64,000 bases of DNA from Streptomyces cyanogenus. GTDB taxonomy: Bacteria; Actinomycetota; Actinomycetes; Streptomycetales; Streptomycetaceae. Numbering within the stretch: the stretch's first letter is position 1; every line of letters starts with the position of its first letter. Below are positions 7,660 to 15,911 of this stretch, in pieces. A program made the position numbers and the translations under genes. The notes below the pieces were generated by a model. The model was not told where the DNA came from. It saw only the letters and a program-made list of their open reading frames with translations, and searched no databases. The stretch is from assembly GCF_017526105.1 (NCBI RefSeq), contig NZ_CP071839.1, positions 744,001 through 808,000 of the forward strand, given 5' to 3'.

Positions 7660-8652
7660 CTACGGCCGGACGATCGCGTCGATCCGCGCCAGCTCGTCGG
7701 CGTCGAAGTCCAGGGCGCGGATGGCCGCGACGCTGTCCTCCAGCTGCCGCGCGCTGCTCGCGCCGACCAGGGCGGAGGTCACCCGGCCGCCGCGCAGCAC
7801 CCAGGCAAGGGCGAGCTGGGCCAGGGTCTGGCCGCGCGACTTCGCGATCTCGTCCAGCGCGCGCAGCCGGGCGACCAGGTCCTCGGTGACCGCGTCCGAG
7901 TTCAGGAACGGGCTGTCGCTCGCGGCCCGGGAGTCCTCGGGGATGCCGTCGAGGTAGCGGCCGGTGAGCAGGCCCTGCTCCAGCGGGGAGTACGCGATGG
8001 AGCCGACCTGGAGCTCGTCCAGGGCGTCGAGCAGGCCCTCGTCCTCGGGGCGCCGGTCGAGCATCGAGTAGCGCGGCTGGTGGATGAGGAGCGGGGTGCC
8101 CAGTTCGCCGAGGATGCGGGCGGCCTCGCGGGTCTGCTCGGCGGAGTAGTTGGACACGCCGACGTAGAGGGCCTTGCCCTGCTGCACCGCCGTGTGCAGG
8201 GCGCCCATCGTCTCCTCCAGGGGAGTGTCCGGGTCGAAGCGGTGCGAGTAGAAGATGTCGACGTAGTCCAGGCCCATCCGCTTCAGGCTCTGGTCGAGCG
8301 AGGACAACAGGTACTTGCGCGAGCCCCATTCGCCGTACGGGCCGGGCCACATCAGATAACCGGCCTTGGTGGAGATCACCAGCTCGTCCCGGTGGCGGGC
8401 GAAGTCCGCCTTCAGCGCCTCGCCGAAGGCGGACTCGGCGGCGCCGGGCGGCGGCCCGTAGTTGTTCGCCAGGTCGAAGTGGGTCACGCCGAGGTCGAAG
8501 GCGCGGCGCAGGACGGCCCGCTGGGTCTCGACGGGCCGGTCGGGACCGAAGTTGTGCCACAGGCCGAGCGACAGGGCGGGGAGTTTCAGGCCGCTGCGTC
8601 CGGTCCGCCGGTAGGGCATGTCGGCGTAGCGGTCGGGGTGTGCGGTGTACAA
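7660..8652 (-). CDS. Aldo/keto reductase, YghZ (glyceraldehyde-3-phosphate reductase) type
   Basis: A 330-residue TIM-barrel NADPH-dependent reductase. The catalytic tetrad is visible: Asp and Tyr in THFDLANNYGPPPG, Lys in ISTKAGY and His in FYSHRFD. The start MPYRRTGRSGLKLPALSLGLW and the insert SMLDRRPEDEG match the YghZ/Kv-beta-like AKR14 group that reduces small aldehydes such as L-glyceraldehyde 3-phosphate or methylglyoxal. The start is TTG, supported by GGAG five bases upstream (8661-8658). It is divergent from a LysR-type regulator, which probably controls it. Confidence 0.9.
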   Translation of the reverse strand: MYTAHPDRYADMPYRRTGRSGLKLPALSLGLWHNFGPDRPVETQRAVLRRAFDLGVTHFDLANNYGPPPGAAESAFGEALKADFARHRDELVISTKAGYLMWPGPYGEWGSRKYLLSSLDQSLKRMGLDYVDIFYSHRFDPDTPLEETMGALHTAVQQGKALYVGVSNYSAEQTREAARILGELGTPLLIHQPRYSMLDRRPEDEGLLDALDELQVGSIAYSPLEQGLLTGRYLDGIPEDSRAASDSPFLNSDAVTEDLVARLRALDEIAKSRGQTLAQLALAWVLRGGRVTSALVGASSARQLEDSVAAIRALDFDADELARIDAIVRP

Positions 8653-8727
8653 CGGGACTCCAGAGGGGTGGGCACACGATCTACCGGTTCCACTCTTCCC
8701 CGCACGGTGGACAGCGGTCCAACAGGA

Positions 8728-8743
8728 GAATCCGATGAGATTC
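8728..8743. promoter_or_regulatory. Candidate LysR operator
   Basis: GAATC-N6-GATTC is an inverted repeat in the 111-base divergent region between the reductase and the LysR gene. Its position 21 bases before the LysR start fits a LysR autoregulatory site. No footprint-level evidence is available. Confidence 0.4.
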
Positions 8744-8763
8744 AGCGGATAGGCTTCTCAATC

Positions 8764-9678
8764 ATGGAACTGCGCCACCTCCAGCACTTCGTCGCGGTCG
8801 CCGAGGACCAGCACTTCACCCGGGCCGCCGAGCGCCTGATGGTGTCCCAGTCGGGCCTGTCCGCGTCCATCCGGGCCCTTGAGCGGGAGCTGCGGGCCCC
8901 GCTGTTCGTGCGGACCACCCGGAGGGTGACGCTCACCGAGGCGGGGCGGGCGCTGCTGGTGGAGGCCGAGCGGATCCTGGCGCAGGTGCGCTCCGCGCAC
9001 GAGGCGGTGGCCGCGGTGCAGGGCGTGCTGCGGGGCACGCTGGCGCTCGGCACCGAGCAGTGCATCGCAGGGGTGCACGTGGCCCGGCTGCTGGCGGCCT
9101 TCCGGGGCCGGCACCCCGATGTGGAGATCCGGCTGCGGCAGGCCGGCTCGGGTGCGCTGGCCGAGGAGGTCGCGGCCGGGCGGCTCGACCTGGCGTTCGC
9201 CTACCGCACCCAGGCAGACACCGACCAGCTGCGCTCGGTGGCACTGACCAGCGAGCCGATGACCGTGCTGTGCCACCCGAGCCACCGGCTGGCCGCGGCC
9301 CCGGCCGTGCTCGGCCCGGACGACCTCGCCGGGGAGGTGTTCGTGGACTTCCACCCCGACTGGGGTCCGCGCCGCACCACCGACGCGGCGTTCGCCGCGG
9401 CCGGCATCCGGCGCACGGTCGCGCTGGAGGTCAACGACGTGCACAGTCTGCTGGACCTGGTGGACGAGAATCTGGGGATCGCCGTCGTACCCCGGCATTT
9501 CCGGCACAAGCGGCCGACGCTCGCGGCGCTCCCGCTGAAGGGCCCGATCGAGGCGGAGTACGAGACGGTCGCCCTGCTGCCGCCGGACCGGGCCACGAGT
9601 CCGGCCGCCCGGGCGCTCGTCACCCTGCTCGAAACAGAGGGCCTGACACCACCCCCGGAGGGGGCCCAGCCCTCCTGA
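8764..9678 (+). CDS. LysR-family transcriptional regulator
   Basis: A 304-residue regulator. The N-terminal winged helix-turn-helix begins MELRHLQHFVAVAEDQHFTR and includes SQSGLSASIRALERELRAPL and the wing LFVRTTRRVTLTEAG. The effector-binding domain (about residues 90-290) has GTLALGTEQCIAGVHVARL. The ATG at 8764 is where the family always starts; the open frame extends far upstream but is not coding. The probable target is the divergent aldo/keto reductase at 7660. The inducer is not known. Confidence 0.93.
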   Translation: MELRHLQHFVAVAEDQHFTRAAERLMVSQSGLSASIRALERELRAPLFVRTTRRVTLTEAGRALLVEAERILAQVRSAHEAVAAVQGVLRGTLALGTEQCIAGVHVARLLAAFRGRHPDVEIRLRQAGSGALAEEVAAGRLDLAFAYRTQADTDQLRSVALTSEPMTVLCHPSHRLAAAPAVLGPDDLAGEVFVDFHPDWGPRRTTDAAFAAAGIRRTVALEVNDVHSLLDLVDENLGIAVVPRHFRHKRPTLAALPLKGPIEAEYETVALLPPDRATSPAARALVTLLETEGLTPPPEGAQPS

Positions 9679-9978
9679 TGCCGGCCGGACGCACGGCGGC
9701 GGGCACGCTCACCGGTACGTCCGGCCGACCGGCGGCGGCCCGGGGGACGGCCACACCGACACCCCGTCACCTTGCGCTCCCCAAGGGGGAGTTCGCACAG
9801 GTCACCGAGGAACCGACGGCCTACTGCCGGCCGTGTACCGCGCGAGCCGAACGGTCGCTTGCTGCACAACGGGCCCAGCACAGGGCCGCCGGACGACTTC
9901 CCCTGGGGCACCCGCCGGGCTTCCGCGGAAGCTGGGTTCCGGACGCGTGAGCGGCGGCGGTTTGCGATGGTGGACGGT
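9679..9978. other. Intergenic region, nothing recognised
   Basis: About 300 bases follow the LysR gene and carry no supported gene on either strand. GC-rich inverted stretches occur (for example around CCGGCC at 9682), but none forms a clear terminator or operator. Confidence 0.4.
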
Positions 9979-10494
9979 ATGCATGCAAAGGACATCCTCA
10001 TCGACGGCTACGGCCGTATCCAGGAAGAAGTCCATGCCGCCCTCGACGGCCTCGGCCCGGACGAACTGCAGCACCGTCCGGCCCCCGGCGCCAACTCCAT
10101 CGCCTGGCTGGTCTGGCACCTCACCCGGGTACAGGACGACCACGTCGCCGACGCGTTCGAGCTCGACCAGGTGTGGCTCTCCCAGGGCTGGGAGAAGCGG
10201 TTCGGCCTCGGTCTGCCCCGGCACGACACCGGTTACGGGCACACCCCCGCCAAAGTCGCGAAGGTGCGGGTCGAGTCGGCGGACCTGCTGACCGGGTACT
10301 ACGACGCCGTCCACGAGCAGACCCTCGGCGCCCTGCGCTCGCTGGCCGCCAAGGACCTGGAACGCATCGTGGACGAGCGCTGGGATCCCCCGGTGTCGCT
10401 GGGGGTCCGCCTGGTGAGCGTCCTGTCCGACGACCTCCAGCACGTCGGACAGGCCGCCTACCTCAGGGGGCTGCTTCAGAGCGCGGCCGCGTAA
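9979..10494 (+). CDS. DinB-family (mycothiol transferase-like) protein
   Basis: A 171-residue four-helix-bundle protein: [20 protein letters not shown], then [20 protein letters not shown] and a C-terminal [20 protein letters not shown]. The three metal-binding histidines of the DinB/MST fold are His in VWHLTR, His in VHEQT and His in LQHVGQ. In actinomycetes such proteins often transfer mycothiol or act in thiol-dependent detoxification. An in-frame ATG also lies at 9967; the one at 9979 was chosen by family length. Its 3' end overlaps the adenosine deaminase gene by 19 bases in convergent orientation. Confidence 0.87.
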   Translation: MHAKDILIDGYGRIQEEVHAALDGLGPDELQHRPAPGANSIAWLVWHLTRVQDDHVADAFELDQVWLSQGWEKRFGLGLPRHDTGYGHTPAKVAKVRVESADLLTGYYDAVHEQTLGALRSLAAKDLERIVDERWDPPVSLGVRLVSVLSDDLQHVGQAAYLRGLLQSAAA

Positions 10495-11555
10495 CCCGGC
10501 AGAACCACGTCCTCGATGAGGGCCTTGCGCTCGTCGAACGGGATGAACGCGCTCTTGAGGGCGTTCACGGTGACCGTGCGCAGGTCCTCGACGGTCCAGC
10601 CCGCCTGCTCCACCAGCAGGGACATCTCGCGCGTCATCGTCGTACCCGACACCAGACGGTTGTCGGTGTTCAGGGTGACCCGGAAGCCCAGGTCCTTCAG
10701 GGCGGTGATCGGGTGCTCGGCGATCGAGGTGGCGCAGCCCGTCTGCAGGTTGGAGGTGGGGCACATCTCCAGGGCGATACGGCGGTCGCGCACCCAGGAG
10801 GCGAGCCGGCCGAGCTTGCCGGACGCGAGGTCGGGGATGTCCTCGGTGAGGCGGACGCCATGGCCGATGCGCTGGGCGCCGCACACCTGGAGGGCCTGGT
10901 GGATGCTGGGCAGACCGTGCGCCTCGCCGGCGTGGATGGTGAAGGGCACGTTCTCGCGGCGCAGGTGCTCGAAGGCGGCGAGGTGGTCGGCGGGCGGGAA
11001 ACCGTCCTCGGCGCCGGCGATGTCGAAGCCGACGACACCGGCGTCCCGGTAGGCGACGGCCAGGTCGGCGGCCTCACGGACGCGGTCGAACATCCGCATG
11101 CCGCACAGCAGGGTGCCGACCCGGACCGGGGTGCCGGCCGCCGCGGCCTTCGCCATGCCGGCGGCGAGGCCCTCCTGGACGGTCTCCACGACCTCGCTCA
11201 TCGTCAGCCCGCCGTTGGTGTTCAGCTCGGGCGCGTAACGCACCTCGGCGTAGACGACACCGTCGGCGGCGAGGTCGAGGACGTACTCCTCGGCGGTGCG
11301 CAGCAGGCCCTCGCGGGTCTGCATGACGGCGAGGGTGTGCTCGAAGGTGGCGATGTAGCGGACCAGGTCGCCGGAGTTGGCGGCCTCGAAGTACCAGGCG
11401 GCCAGCTCGTCGGGGTCGGTGGTGGGCAGGGTGTGGCCGACCGCGTCCGCGAGTTCGACGACGGTGGCGGGGCGCAGGCCGCCGTCGAGGTGGTCGTGCA
11501 GGACGGCCTTGGGGAGCCGGCGGAGGGTCTCGGAGTCGATGCGGGACGCGGTCAT
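10476..11555 (-). CDS. add: Adenosine deaminase
   Basis: A 359-residue zinc hydrolase that converts adenosine or deoxyadenosine to inosine in purine salvage. The metal and catalytic residues are all present: HDHLDG with His20 and His22, HAGEAHG with His208 and catalytic Glu211, IGHGVRL with His232, and LNTDN with Asp298. The C-terminal [12 protein letters not shown] matches actinobacterial Add. GAGGAA precedes the ATG. The VOC-family gene upstream ends 37 bases before it and is probably cotranscribed. Confidence 0.95.
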   Translation of the reverse strand: MTASRIDSETLRRLPKAVLHDHLDGGLRPATVVELADAVGHTLPTTDPDELAAWYFEAANSGDLVRYIATFEHTLAVMQTREGLLRTAEEYVLDLAADGVVYAEVRYAPELNTNGGLTMSEVVETVQEGLAAGMAKAAAAGTPVRVGTLLCGMRMFDRVREAADLAVAYRDAGVVGFDIAGAEDGFPPADHLAAFEHLRRENVPFTIHAGEAHGLPSIHQALQVCGAQRIGHGVRLTEDIPDLASGKLGRLASWVRDRRIALEMCPTSNLQTGCATSIAEHPITALKDLGFRVTLNTDNRLVSGTTMTREMSLLVEQAGWTVEDLRTVTVNALKSAFIPFDERKALIEDVVLPGYAAAL

Positions 11556-11592
11556 GGTCGTTTCGTTCCTCGGCAGGTGGTGCGGTGGTGGG

Positions 11593-11985
11593 TCAGTGTC
11601 CGGCGGGCTGGAGCAGGTCCCAGCGGTTGCCGTACAGGTCCTGGAAGACGGCGACCGTGCCGTACGGCTCGTGGCGCGGCTCTTCCAGGAAGGTCACGCC
11701 GGCCGCGGTCATCCGGGCGTGGTCGCGGGCGAAGTCGTCGGTGTGCAGGAAGAAGCCGACGCGCCCGCCGGTCTGGTCCCCGACCCGGGCCCGCTGGCCG
11801 GCGTCCTTGCCGCGGGCCAGCAGCAGACCGGTGCCCAGGCCGTCACCGGGCTCGACGACGACCCAGCGGGAGCCGTCGGGGCGCGGGGCGTCCTCGACGA
11901 GATGGAACCCCAGGGCCTCCGTGTAGAAGCGGATAGCCTCGTCGTAGTCGTGCACGACGAGGGTGACCAGGGCGAGGCGGCGCAT
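11593..11985 (-). CDS. VOC-family (glyoxalase/bleomycin-resistance fold) protein
   Basis: A 130-residue protein with two beta-alpha-beta-beta-beta modules: [20 protein letters not shown] and the second half [19 protein letters not shown], ending [14 protein letters not shown]. His and Glu positions of metal-binding VOC enzymes are partly present ([16 protein letters not shown]). The function is unknown; glyoxalase-like enzymes or extradiol dioxygenase relatives are possible. GGAAGGT lies four bases before the start. It is the first gene of a probable two-gene unit with add. Confidence 0.85.
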   Translation of the reverse strand: MRRLALVTLVVHDYDEAIRFYTEALGFHLVEDAPRPDGSRWVVVEPGDGLGTGLLLARGKDAGQRARVGDQTGGRVGFFLHTDDFARDHARMTAAGVTFLEEPRHEPYGTVAVFQDLYGNRWDLLQPAGH

Positions 11986-12085
11986 GCTGACCTTCCGGAC
12001 GGGGCTGGTTAGCGGACGAGGTTATACGTAAAACCTACCGCACGCCAGTGCTGGTTCTACGCGCGTCACGCAAGGGGCCTCTTGG

Positions 12086-12407
12086 AGTTGGTGCGGGGCT
12101 ATGTGGCGAGCCGGCGCGGGGCTATGCGGGGAGCCCATGCGGGGCTCTGCGAAGAGCCGACGCGGGGCTCTGCGAGGAGCCGGCCCAGGGCTCGGCGGGA
12201 AGCCGGCGCGGGGCTCTGTGGCGAGCCGGCCCAGGGTTCCACGACGAGCCGGCCCAGGGTTCCGCGACGAGCCGGCCCAGGGTTCCGCGACGAGCCGGCC
12301 CAGGGTTCCGCGACGAGCCGGCCCAGGGTTCCGCGACGAGCCGGCGCAGGGTTCCGCGGCTAGCCGGCGCAGGGCCCTGTGGCGAGCCGGCGCAGGGTTG
12401 CGCGGCC
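12086..12407. repeat. Tandem repeat: 14 units of exactly 23 bp
   Basis: Fourteen head-to-tail 23-bp units fill the gap between the VOC gene and the M56 peptidase gene. The consensus begins AGCCGGCCCAGGGTTCCGCG and ends with ACG. Five units from 12224 are almost identical (first copy CCACG instead of CCGCG), while units at both ends drift to versions such as agccggcgcggggctctg. The period never slips, and 23 is not a multiple of three, so the array does not encode a protein repeat even though all frames stay open. Each unit carries a GCCGGC core. There are no spacers, so it is not CRISPR. Confidence 0.95.
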
Positions 12408-12436
12408 GTGGCCGAGCGGTGCTCAGGGCGTCCCCC

Positions 12437-13369
12437 TCAGGGGGCTTCCTCCCCTTGTGCTACCTCCACGCGGTGGTGGACGTCGGCCGTCGCGGTGGCC
12501 GAGGCCCCGCAGGACAGGGCGGCGCAGGCGGCGAGGAGCGTGGCGATCGTGCGGCCCGCCCGGGGGCGCGGGGGCCGGGGGGCGGCCAGCAGGGCCTGGA
12601 CGCGTCGCGGGACGGGCCCGGTGGCGGCTCCGGGCATGAAGCCGGGCCGGGCGGACCGGGCGGCGTGGCCGGCGAGGGCCGCGCGGGCGATGGCCCGGGC
12701 GGTCAGGCGCCGGTCGCCGACCGAGGCGGCGGCGGCCTCGTCGGCGGCCCGTTCGGCGGCGAGCCGGATCGTGTCACGGACCCGGCGCAGCGCTGGATGG
12801 CAGTGCGCCACGAGCTCCGCGGCGGCGAGGGCGGCGTGGTGGCCGCCCGCGTTGTGCGCCCGCTCGTGCGCGAGCAGCGCCTCCCGCTCGGGGCCGTCGA
12901 GGCTGCGCAGCATCGCCGTGGTGACGACGATCCGGTGCGGGCGGCCGGGCAGTGCGTACGCGTCGGGCCGGGGCGAGTCCACCACGCACAGGTCGCCGGC
13001 GGCGGGCCGGTGCGCGGTCTCGGCCCGGGCCGCCCGGTAGGCCCGGACCTGGCGCACCGCCGAGCGGATCAGGGCCCAGCCGGAGCGGGCGAGGGCGCCG
13101 GCCGAGGCGACGGCGGCCGGGACGACGAAGACGGCGGAGGCGGTGTGCAGTGGGTGGACCAGCTCACCGAGCGCGGCGAAGAGCGGCAGTTCGAGCAGCC
13201 CGATGAGGACCAGCGCGCCGAGCGCTGCCAGCGAGCAGCCGGCGAGGAGCACGGCGCAGCCGGTGACGGCCCACAGGGCGACGGCCGGGGCCAGCCGGCT
13301 CAGCGCCCGGCGGGCCAGGACCGGCAGGGCACACGGCAGCAGCAGGGGGAGCAGCAGCAGTGCGGTCAT
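12437..13369 (-). CDS. M56-family (BlaR1-like) membrane metalloprotease
   Basis: A 310-residue integral membrane protein. Hydrophobic segments lie near residues 1-20, 28-65 and 74-100. The zinc-protease motif HERAH is at 168-172 within EALLAHERAHNAGGHH, and an acidic candidate third ligand sits in ERAADEAAA (about 206-214). This is the BlaR1/MecR1 type without the C-terminal penicillin-binding sensor. Its start overlaps the end of the BlaI-type repressor gene by four bases (ATGA), so the pair is coupled and likely forms a signal-triggered derepression switch. The target genes are not evident nearby; it may act only on itself. Confidence 0.9.
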   Translation of the reverse strand: MTALLLLPLLLPCALPVLARRALSRLAPAVALWAVTGCAVLLAGCSLAALGALVLIGLLELPLFAALGELVHPLHTASAVFVVPAAVASAGALARSGWALIRSAVRQVRAYRAARAETAHRPAAGDLCVVDSPRPDAYALPGRPHRIVVTTAMLRSLDGPEREALLAHERAHNAGGHHAALAAAELVAHCHPALRRVRDTIRLAAERAADEAAAASVGDRRLTARAIARAALAGHAARSARPGFMPGAATGPVPRRVQALLAAPRPPRPRAGRTIATLLAACAALSCGASATATADVHHRVEVAQGEEAP

Positions 13370-13746
13370 CGGCCGTCGGCTTCGAGCAGGTCCCGCAGGA
13401 CACGTTCGTCGTCCGGGCTGAGCTGGGCGACGAAGCGGGCGAGGACGGTCTCCCGGTCGCTGTCCCGGTCCAGCTCGCTGTGCATCCGGCGGGCGGTGAG
13501 ACCGTGGGCGTCCGGGACGTCCCGCGCGGGAGCGTAGGCGTAGCCGCGGCCCTGGCGCCGGCGGTCGACGACCCCCTTGTCGTGCAGCCGGGTGAGGATC
13601 GTCGTCACCGTCGTACGGGCGAGGTCCACGCCCAGGCTCTGCTGGACCTGTCCGGGTGTCCGGGGCGCGTCGGCGGCCCAGAGGACGGCCATGACGCTCG
13701 CTTCGAGTTCGCCGGCCGGCCGACGTTCGTCCTTGGCGTCGGTCAT
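13366..13746 (-). CDS. BlaI/MecI/CopY-family repressor
   Basis: A 126-residue winged-helix repressor beginning MTDAKDERRPAGELEASVMA. Motifs are VLWAADAPRTPGQVQQSLG, the recognition helix in LARTTVTTILTRLHDKGVVD and the wing RRQGRGYAYAPA, followed by a helical dimerisation part ending SPDDERVLRDLLEA. The family dimers block promoters until cleaved by the coupled M56 protease. The ATG at 13746 is preferred over a GTG five codons upstream because of a GAGGAA element. It is the first gene of a two-gene operon. Confidence 0.92.
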   Translation of the reverse strand: MTDAKDERRPAGELEASVMAVLWAADAPRTPGQVQQSLGVDLARTTVTTILTRLHDKGVVDRRRQGRGYAYAPARDVPDAHGLTARRMHSELDRDSDRETVLARFVAQLSPDDERVLRDLLEADGR

Positions 13747-13850
13747 GGGAAGGTTCCTCACCCCGTCTTCGTCCGGCGTCCGGCTCCGTCTACACGATGG
13801 TAGTCGCGGCGATCCGCTCCACGGCCGCCGACCGGGAGAGAGCCCGGGGA

Positions 13851-14054
13851 CGACCTGCCGGTCCCTGCCGGACGCCTCCGCGGGCCCTCCCCGGTCGCCC
13901 TCCGTCAGTCCCGCCGACGACGGCCGGCCGGTTTCTGCGGGACGCCCTCCGTCAGTCCCACCGAGGACGCCTTCCGGTCTCTGCGGTCTCTGCGGTCCCT
14001 GCCGGACACCCCGCGGACCCTCCCCGGCCCACCTCCGTCACTCCCGCCGACCAC
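13851..14054. repeat. Degenerate direct repeats reaching into a gene end
   Basis: CTCCGTCAGTCCCGCCGACG (13900), CTCCGTCAGTCCCACCGAGG (13947) and CTCCGTCACTCCCGCCGACC (14033) recur, accompanied by copies of GTCCCTGCCGGAC and repeated TCTCTGCGG. Spacing is irregular (47 and 86 bases). The last copy overlaps the stop of the aldo/keto reductase gene at 14038, so the repeat forms its last codons. No function is known. Confidence 0.6.
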
Positions 14055-14943
14055 GAGCCTCGCCGAGCCGCGTCAGTTCCGCTTCGGTGAGCCGCAGCGA
14101 ACCCGCGGCGACGTTCTCGACCAGGTGGCCGGGATCGCCCGTGCCGGGGATGGCGAGGACGTGCGGGCCCTGGTGCAGGGTCCAGGCGATGCGGATCTGC
14201 GCGGGGCTCACGCCGTGGGCCCGGGCGACGGAGAGCAACGCGTCGTCGTGAGCGGCCGTCGCACCACGTTCCCCGCCCGCCCCGGCCACGGCGTAGAAGG
14301 GGACGAAGGCGATGCCGTGCTCCCCGCACAGCCGCAGGACCTCGTCGCCGACGGGGTCGGGACGGTCCACCGCGTACCGGTTCTGCACGCTCACCACCGG
14401 CGCGATCGCCAGCGCCTCGGCGAGGTGCCGGGGTTCGGCGTCGGAGATCCCGAGGTGCCGGATCAGCCCCGCCTCCCGCAACTCGGCGAGCGCACCGAAG
14501 TGTTCGGCGATGGAGTCCTGGCGCATCCGGCGGAGGTACACGACGTCGAGATGGTCCCGCCCGAGTTGGCGCAGGTTCTCCTCGACGTGGCCGCGCAGCT
14601 GCTCGGGCCGGGCCGAGGTGCCCCACTCGCCGTGGTAGTCCCGGTAGGGGCCGACCTTGGTGGCGATGACCAGGCCGTCGGGGTACGGGGAGAGCGCGCT
14701 GTTGATGAGTTCGTTGGCGGAACGCAGCGCGGAGAAGTAGAAGGCCGCCGTGTCGATGTGGTTCACGCCCAGTTCGACGGCCCGGCGCAGGACGGCGAGT
14801 GACCGTTCGCGGTCGCTCGGGGTGCCGAGGTGGAAGGCGGCGCTGCCCGTCAGCCGCATCGCGCCGAGGCCGATGCGGTGGACGGGCAGGTCGCCGAGTT
14901 TCCAGGTGCCGGAGGAGGCCGCGGTGATCGGTTCGGCTGTCAT
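14038..14943 (-). CDS. Aldo/keto reductase
   Basis: A 301-residue reductase starting MTAEPITAASSGTW. Asp and Tyr of the tetrad are in NHIDTAAFYFS and Lys is in VIATKVG. At the position where the family has a catalytic His (YLHRPD or YSHRFD) this protein reads VVYLRRMRQD, so that His appears replaced by Arg. This may alter specificity or activity. NADPH-binding motifs SVQNRYAV and the C-terminal IPGTGDPGHLVENVAAGSL are normal. It resembles the YdbC or IolS-like groups. An in-frame GTG lies six codons upstream; neither start has a strong ribosome site. It shares no clear operon partner. Confidence 0.85.
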   Translation of the reverse strand: MTAEPITAASSGTWKLGDLPVHRIGLGAMRLTGSAAFHLGTPSDRERSLAVLRRAVELGVNHIDTAAFYFSALRSANELINSALSPYPDGLVIATKVGPYRDYHGEWGTSARPEQLRGHVEENLRQLGRDHLDVVYLRRMRQDSIAEHFGALAELREAGLIRHLGISDAEPRHLAEALAIAPVVSVQNRYAVDRPDPVGDEVLRLCGEHGIAFVPFYAVAGAGGERGATAAHDDALLSVARAHGVSPAQIRIAWTLHQGPHVLAIPGTGDPGHLVENVAAGSLRLTEAELTRLGEARGRRE

Positions 14944-14977
14944 CGGCGGAGTTTCGCACACGGCACCCGGGCGGGGC

Positions 14978-15688
14978 TCAGCAGTACAGGTTGGCGCCCG
15001 GTGAGACCCCGAGGATCTGGGTGAAGCGCTGGTAGGCGGAGACCCGGCTCTGCACCTGCGCGGGGTTCTTGCCGTCGCACTCCAGCGAGCCGTTGATGCT
15101 GCGTATGGTCTGGCCGAAGCCGGCGCCGCCGACCATGGCGTTGTGACCGGTCATGGTGCCGGGCCCGGTCTGGGTGTTCCAGTACCACAGGCCGGTCTTC
15201 CACGCGACGGACGCGTTGTTCTGCACCAGGTTCGGGTTGTTGAGCAGGTCGATGCCGAGCGCGTCGCCCGCGGTCTTGTAGTTGAAGTTCCAGGAGAGCT
15301 GGATGGGTCCGCGCCCGTAGTACGCCGCCTGCCCCGCCGGACAGCCGTACGGCCGGCTCCAGTCGCAGTAGTGCGGGTAGTTGGCGGTGTTCTGCTCGAC
15401 GACGTACACCAGACCGCCGGTCTCGTGGCTGACGTTGGCGAGGAAGGCGGCGGCCTCCTGCTTCTTCACGGTGTCGCTGCCGGTGTTCGCGAACGCGGGG
15501 TAGGCACTCAGGGCGGCGGTCAGACCACTGTAGGTGTAGAACGAATTCCGGTTCGGGAACATCTGGTTGAACTGGGACTCGCTGACCACGAAGCCGGCGG
15601 CGGAGGCCGTGGGGGCCGCCTGGAGCACCAGGGCGGAGACTCCCAGGGCGAGCGAGGTCAGAAGTGCGGCGATGCGGCGCCTCGACAT
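14978..15688 (-). CDS. Secreted GH19 chitinase
   Basis: A 236-residue secreted enzyme. The signal peptide is residues 1-30 (basic MSRRRIAALLTSLALG, cleavage after ASA near residue 30). The mature part is a bare GH19 catalytic domain with FVVSESQFNQMF, the catalytic-Glu segment ANVSHETGGLVYVVEQN and the hallmark AYYGRGPIQLSWNFNY, ending VQSRVSAYQRFTQILGV. It hydrolyses chitin with inversion. It lacks the chitin-binding domain of ChiC/ChiF-type enzymes. AAAGGAG lies seven bases before the ATG. Two tandem DasR-type repeats about 80 bases upstream indicate induction by chitin and N-acetylglucosamine control. Confidence 0.95.
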   Translation of the reverse strand: MSRRRIAALLTSLALGVSALVLQAAPTASAAGFVVSESQFNQMFPNRNSFYTYSGLTAALSAYPAFANTGSDTVKKQEAAAFLANVSHETGGLVYVVEQNTANYPHYCDWSRPYGCPAGQAAYYGRGPIQLSWNFNYKTAGDALGIDLLNNPNLVQNNASVAWKTGLWYWNTQTGPGTMTGHNAMVGGAGFGQTIRSINGSLECDGKNPAQVQSRVSAYQRFTQILGVSPGANLYC

Positions 15689-15770
15689 GGACCAACTCCT
15701 TTGCGCAGCACGGCCGCACCCGGGGAGCCGGGAACGGCCGTGATGGGGGGTTGGCCACACTCAACCGCCT

Positions 15771-15804
15771 TGGTCTGTACCAGTCAAGGGTGTAGACCAG
15801 TCAA
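15771..15804 (-). promoter_or_regulatory. Chitinase-promoter direct repeats / DasR-like boxes
   Basis: On the minus strand two abutting 17-bp units read TTGACTGGTCTACACCC (15804-15788) and TTGACTGGTACAGACCA (15787-15771). Each contains a near match to TGGTCTAGACCA, the element of Streptomyces chitinase promoters bound by DasR. TTGACT can serve as a -35 element. The repeats are seen directly; binding is from knowledge of the family. Confidence 0.75.
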
Positions 15805-15869
15805 ACACTCGCCGGTTGCTTCGGTGAACCTGGCGGGGACCCAAGGGACTTGGGCAGGCAGAAGCGAGC

Positions 15870-15897
15870 GGGCCCGGCCGCGTCTGCGGCCGGGCCC
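15870..15897 (-). terminator. Strong hairpin terminator after the aldehyde dehydrogenase gene
   Basis: A perfect 12-bp GC stem (GGGCCCGGCCGC with its complement, loop GTCT) begins 14 bases past the stop codon of the gene ending at 15912. No U-tract follows, as is common in Streptomyces. Confidence 0.75.
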
Positions 15898-15911
15898 GGG
15901 CTGCGGGGAGG

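Noticed and set aside
12086..12407. CRISPR array
   Set aside because: The 23-bp units are contiguous with no spacers and no cas gene is present.
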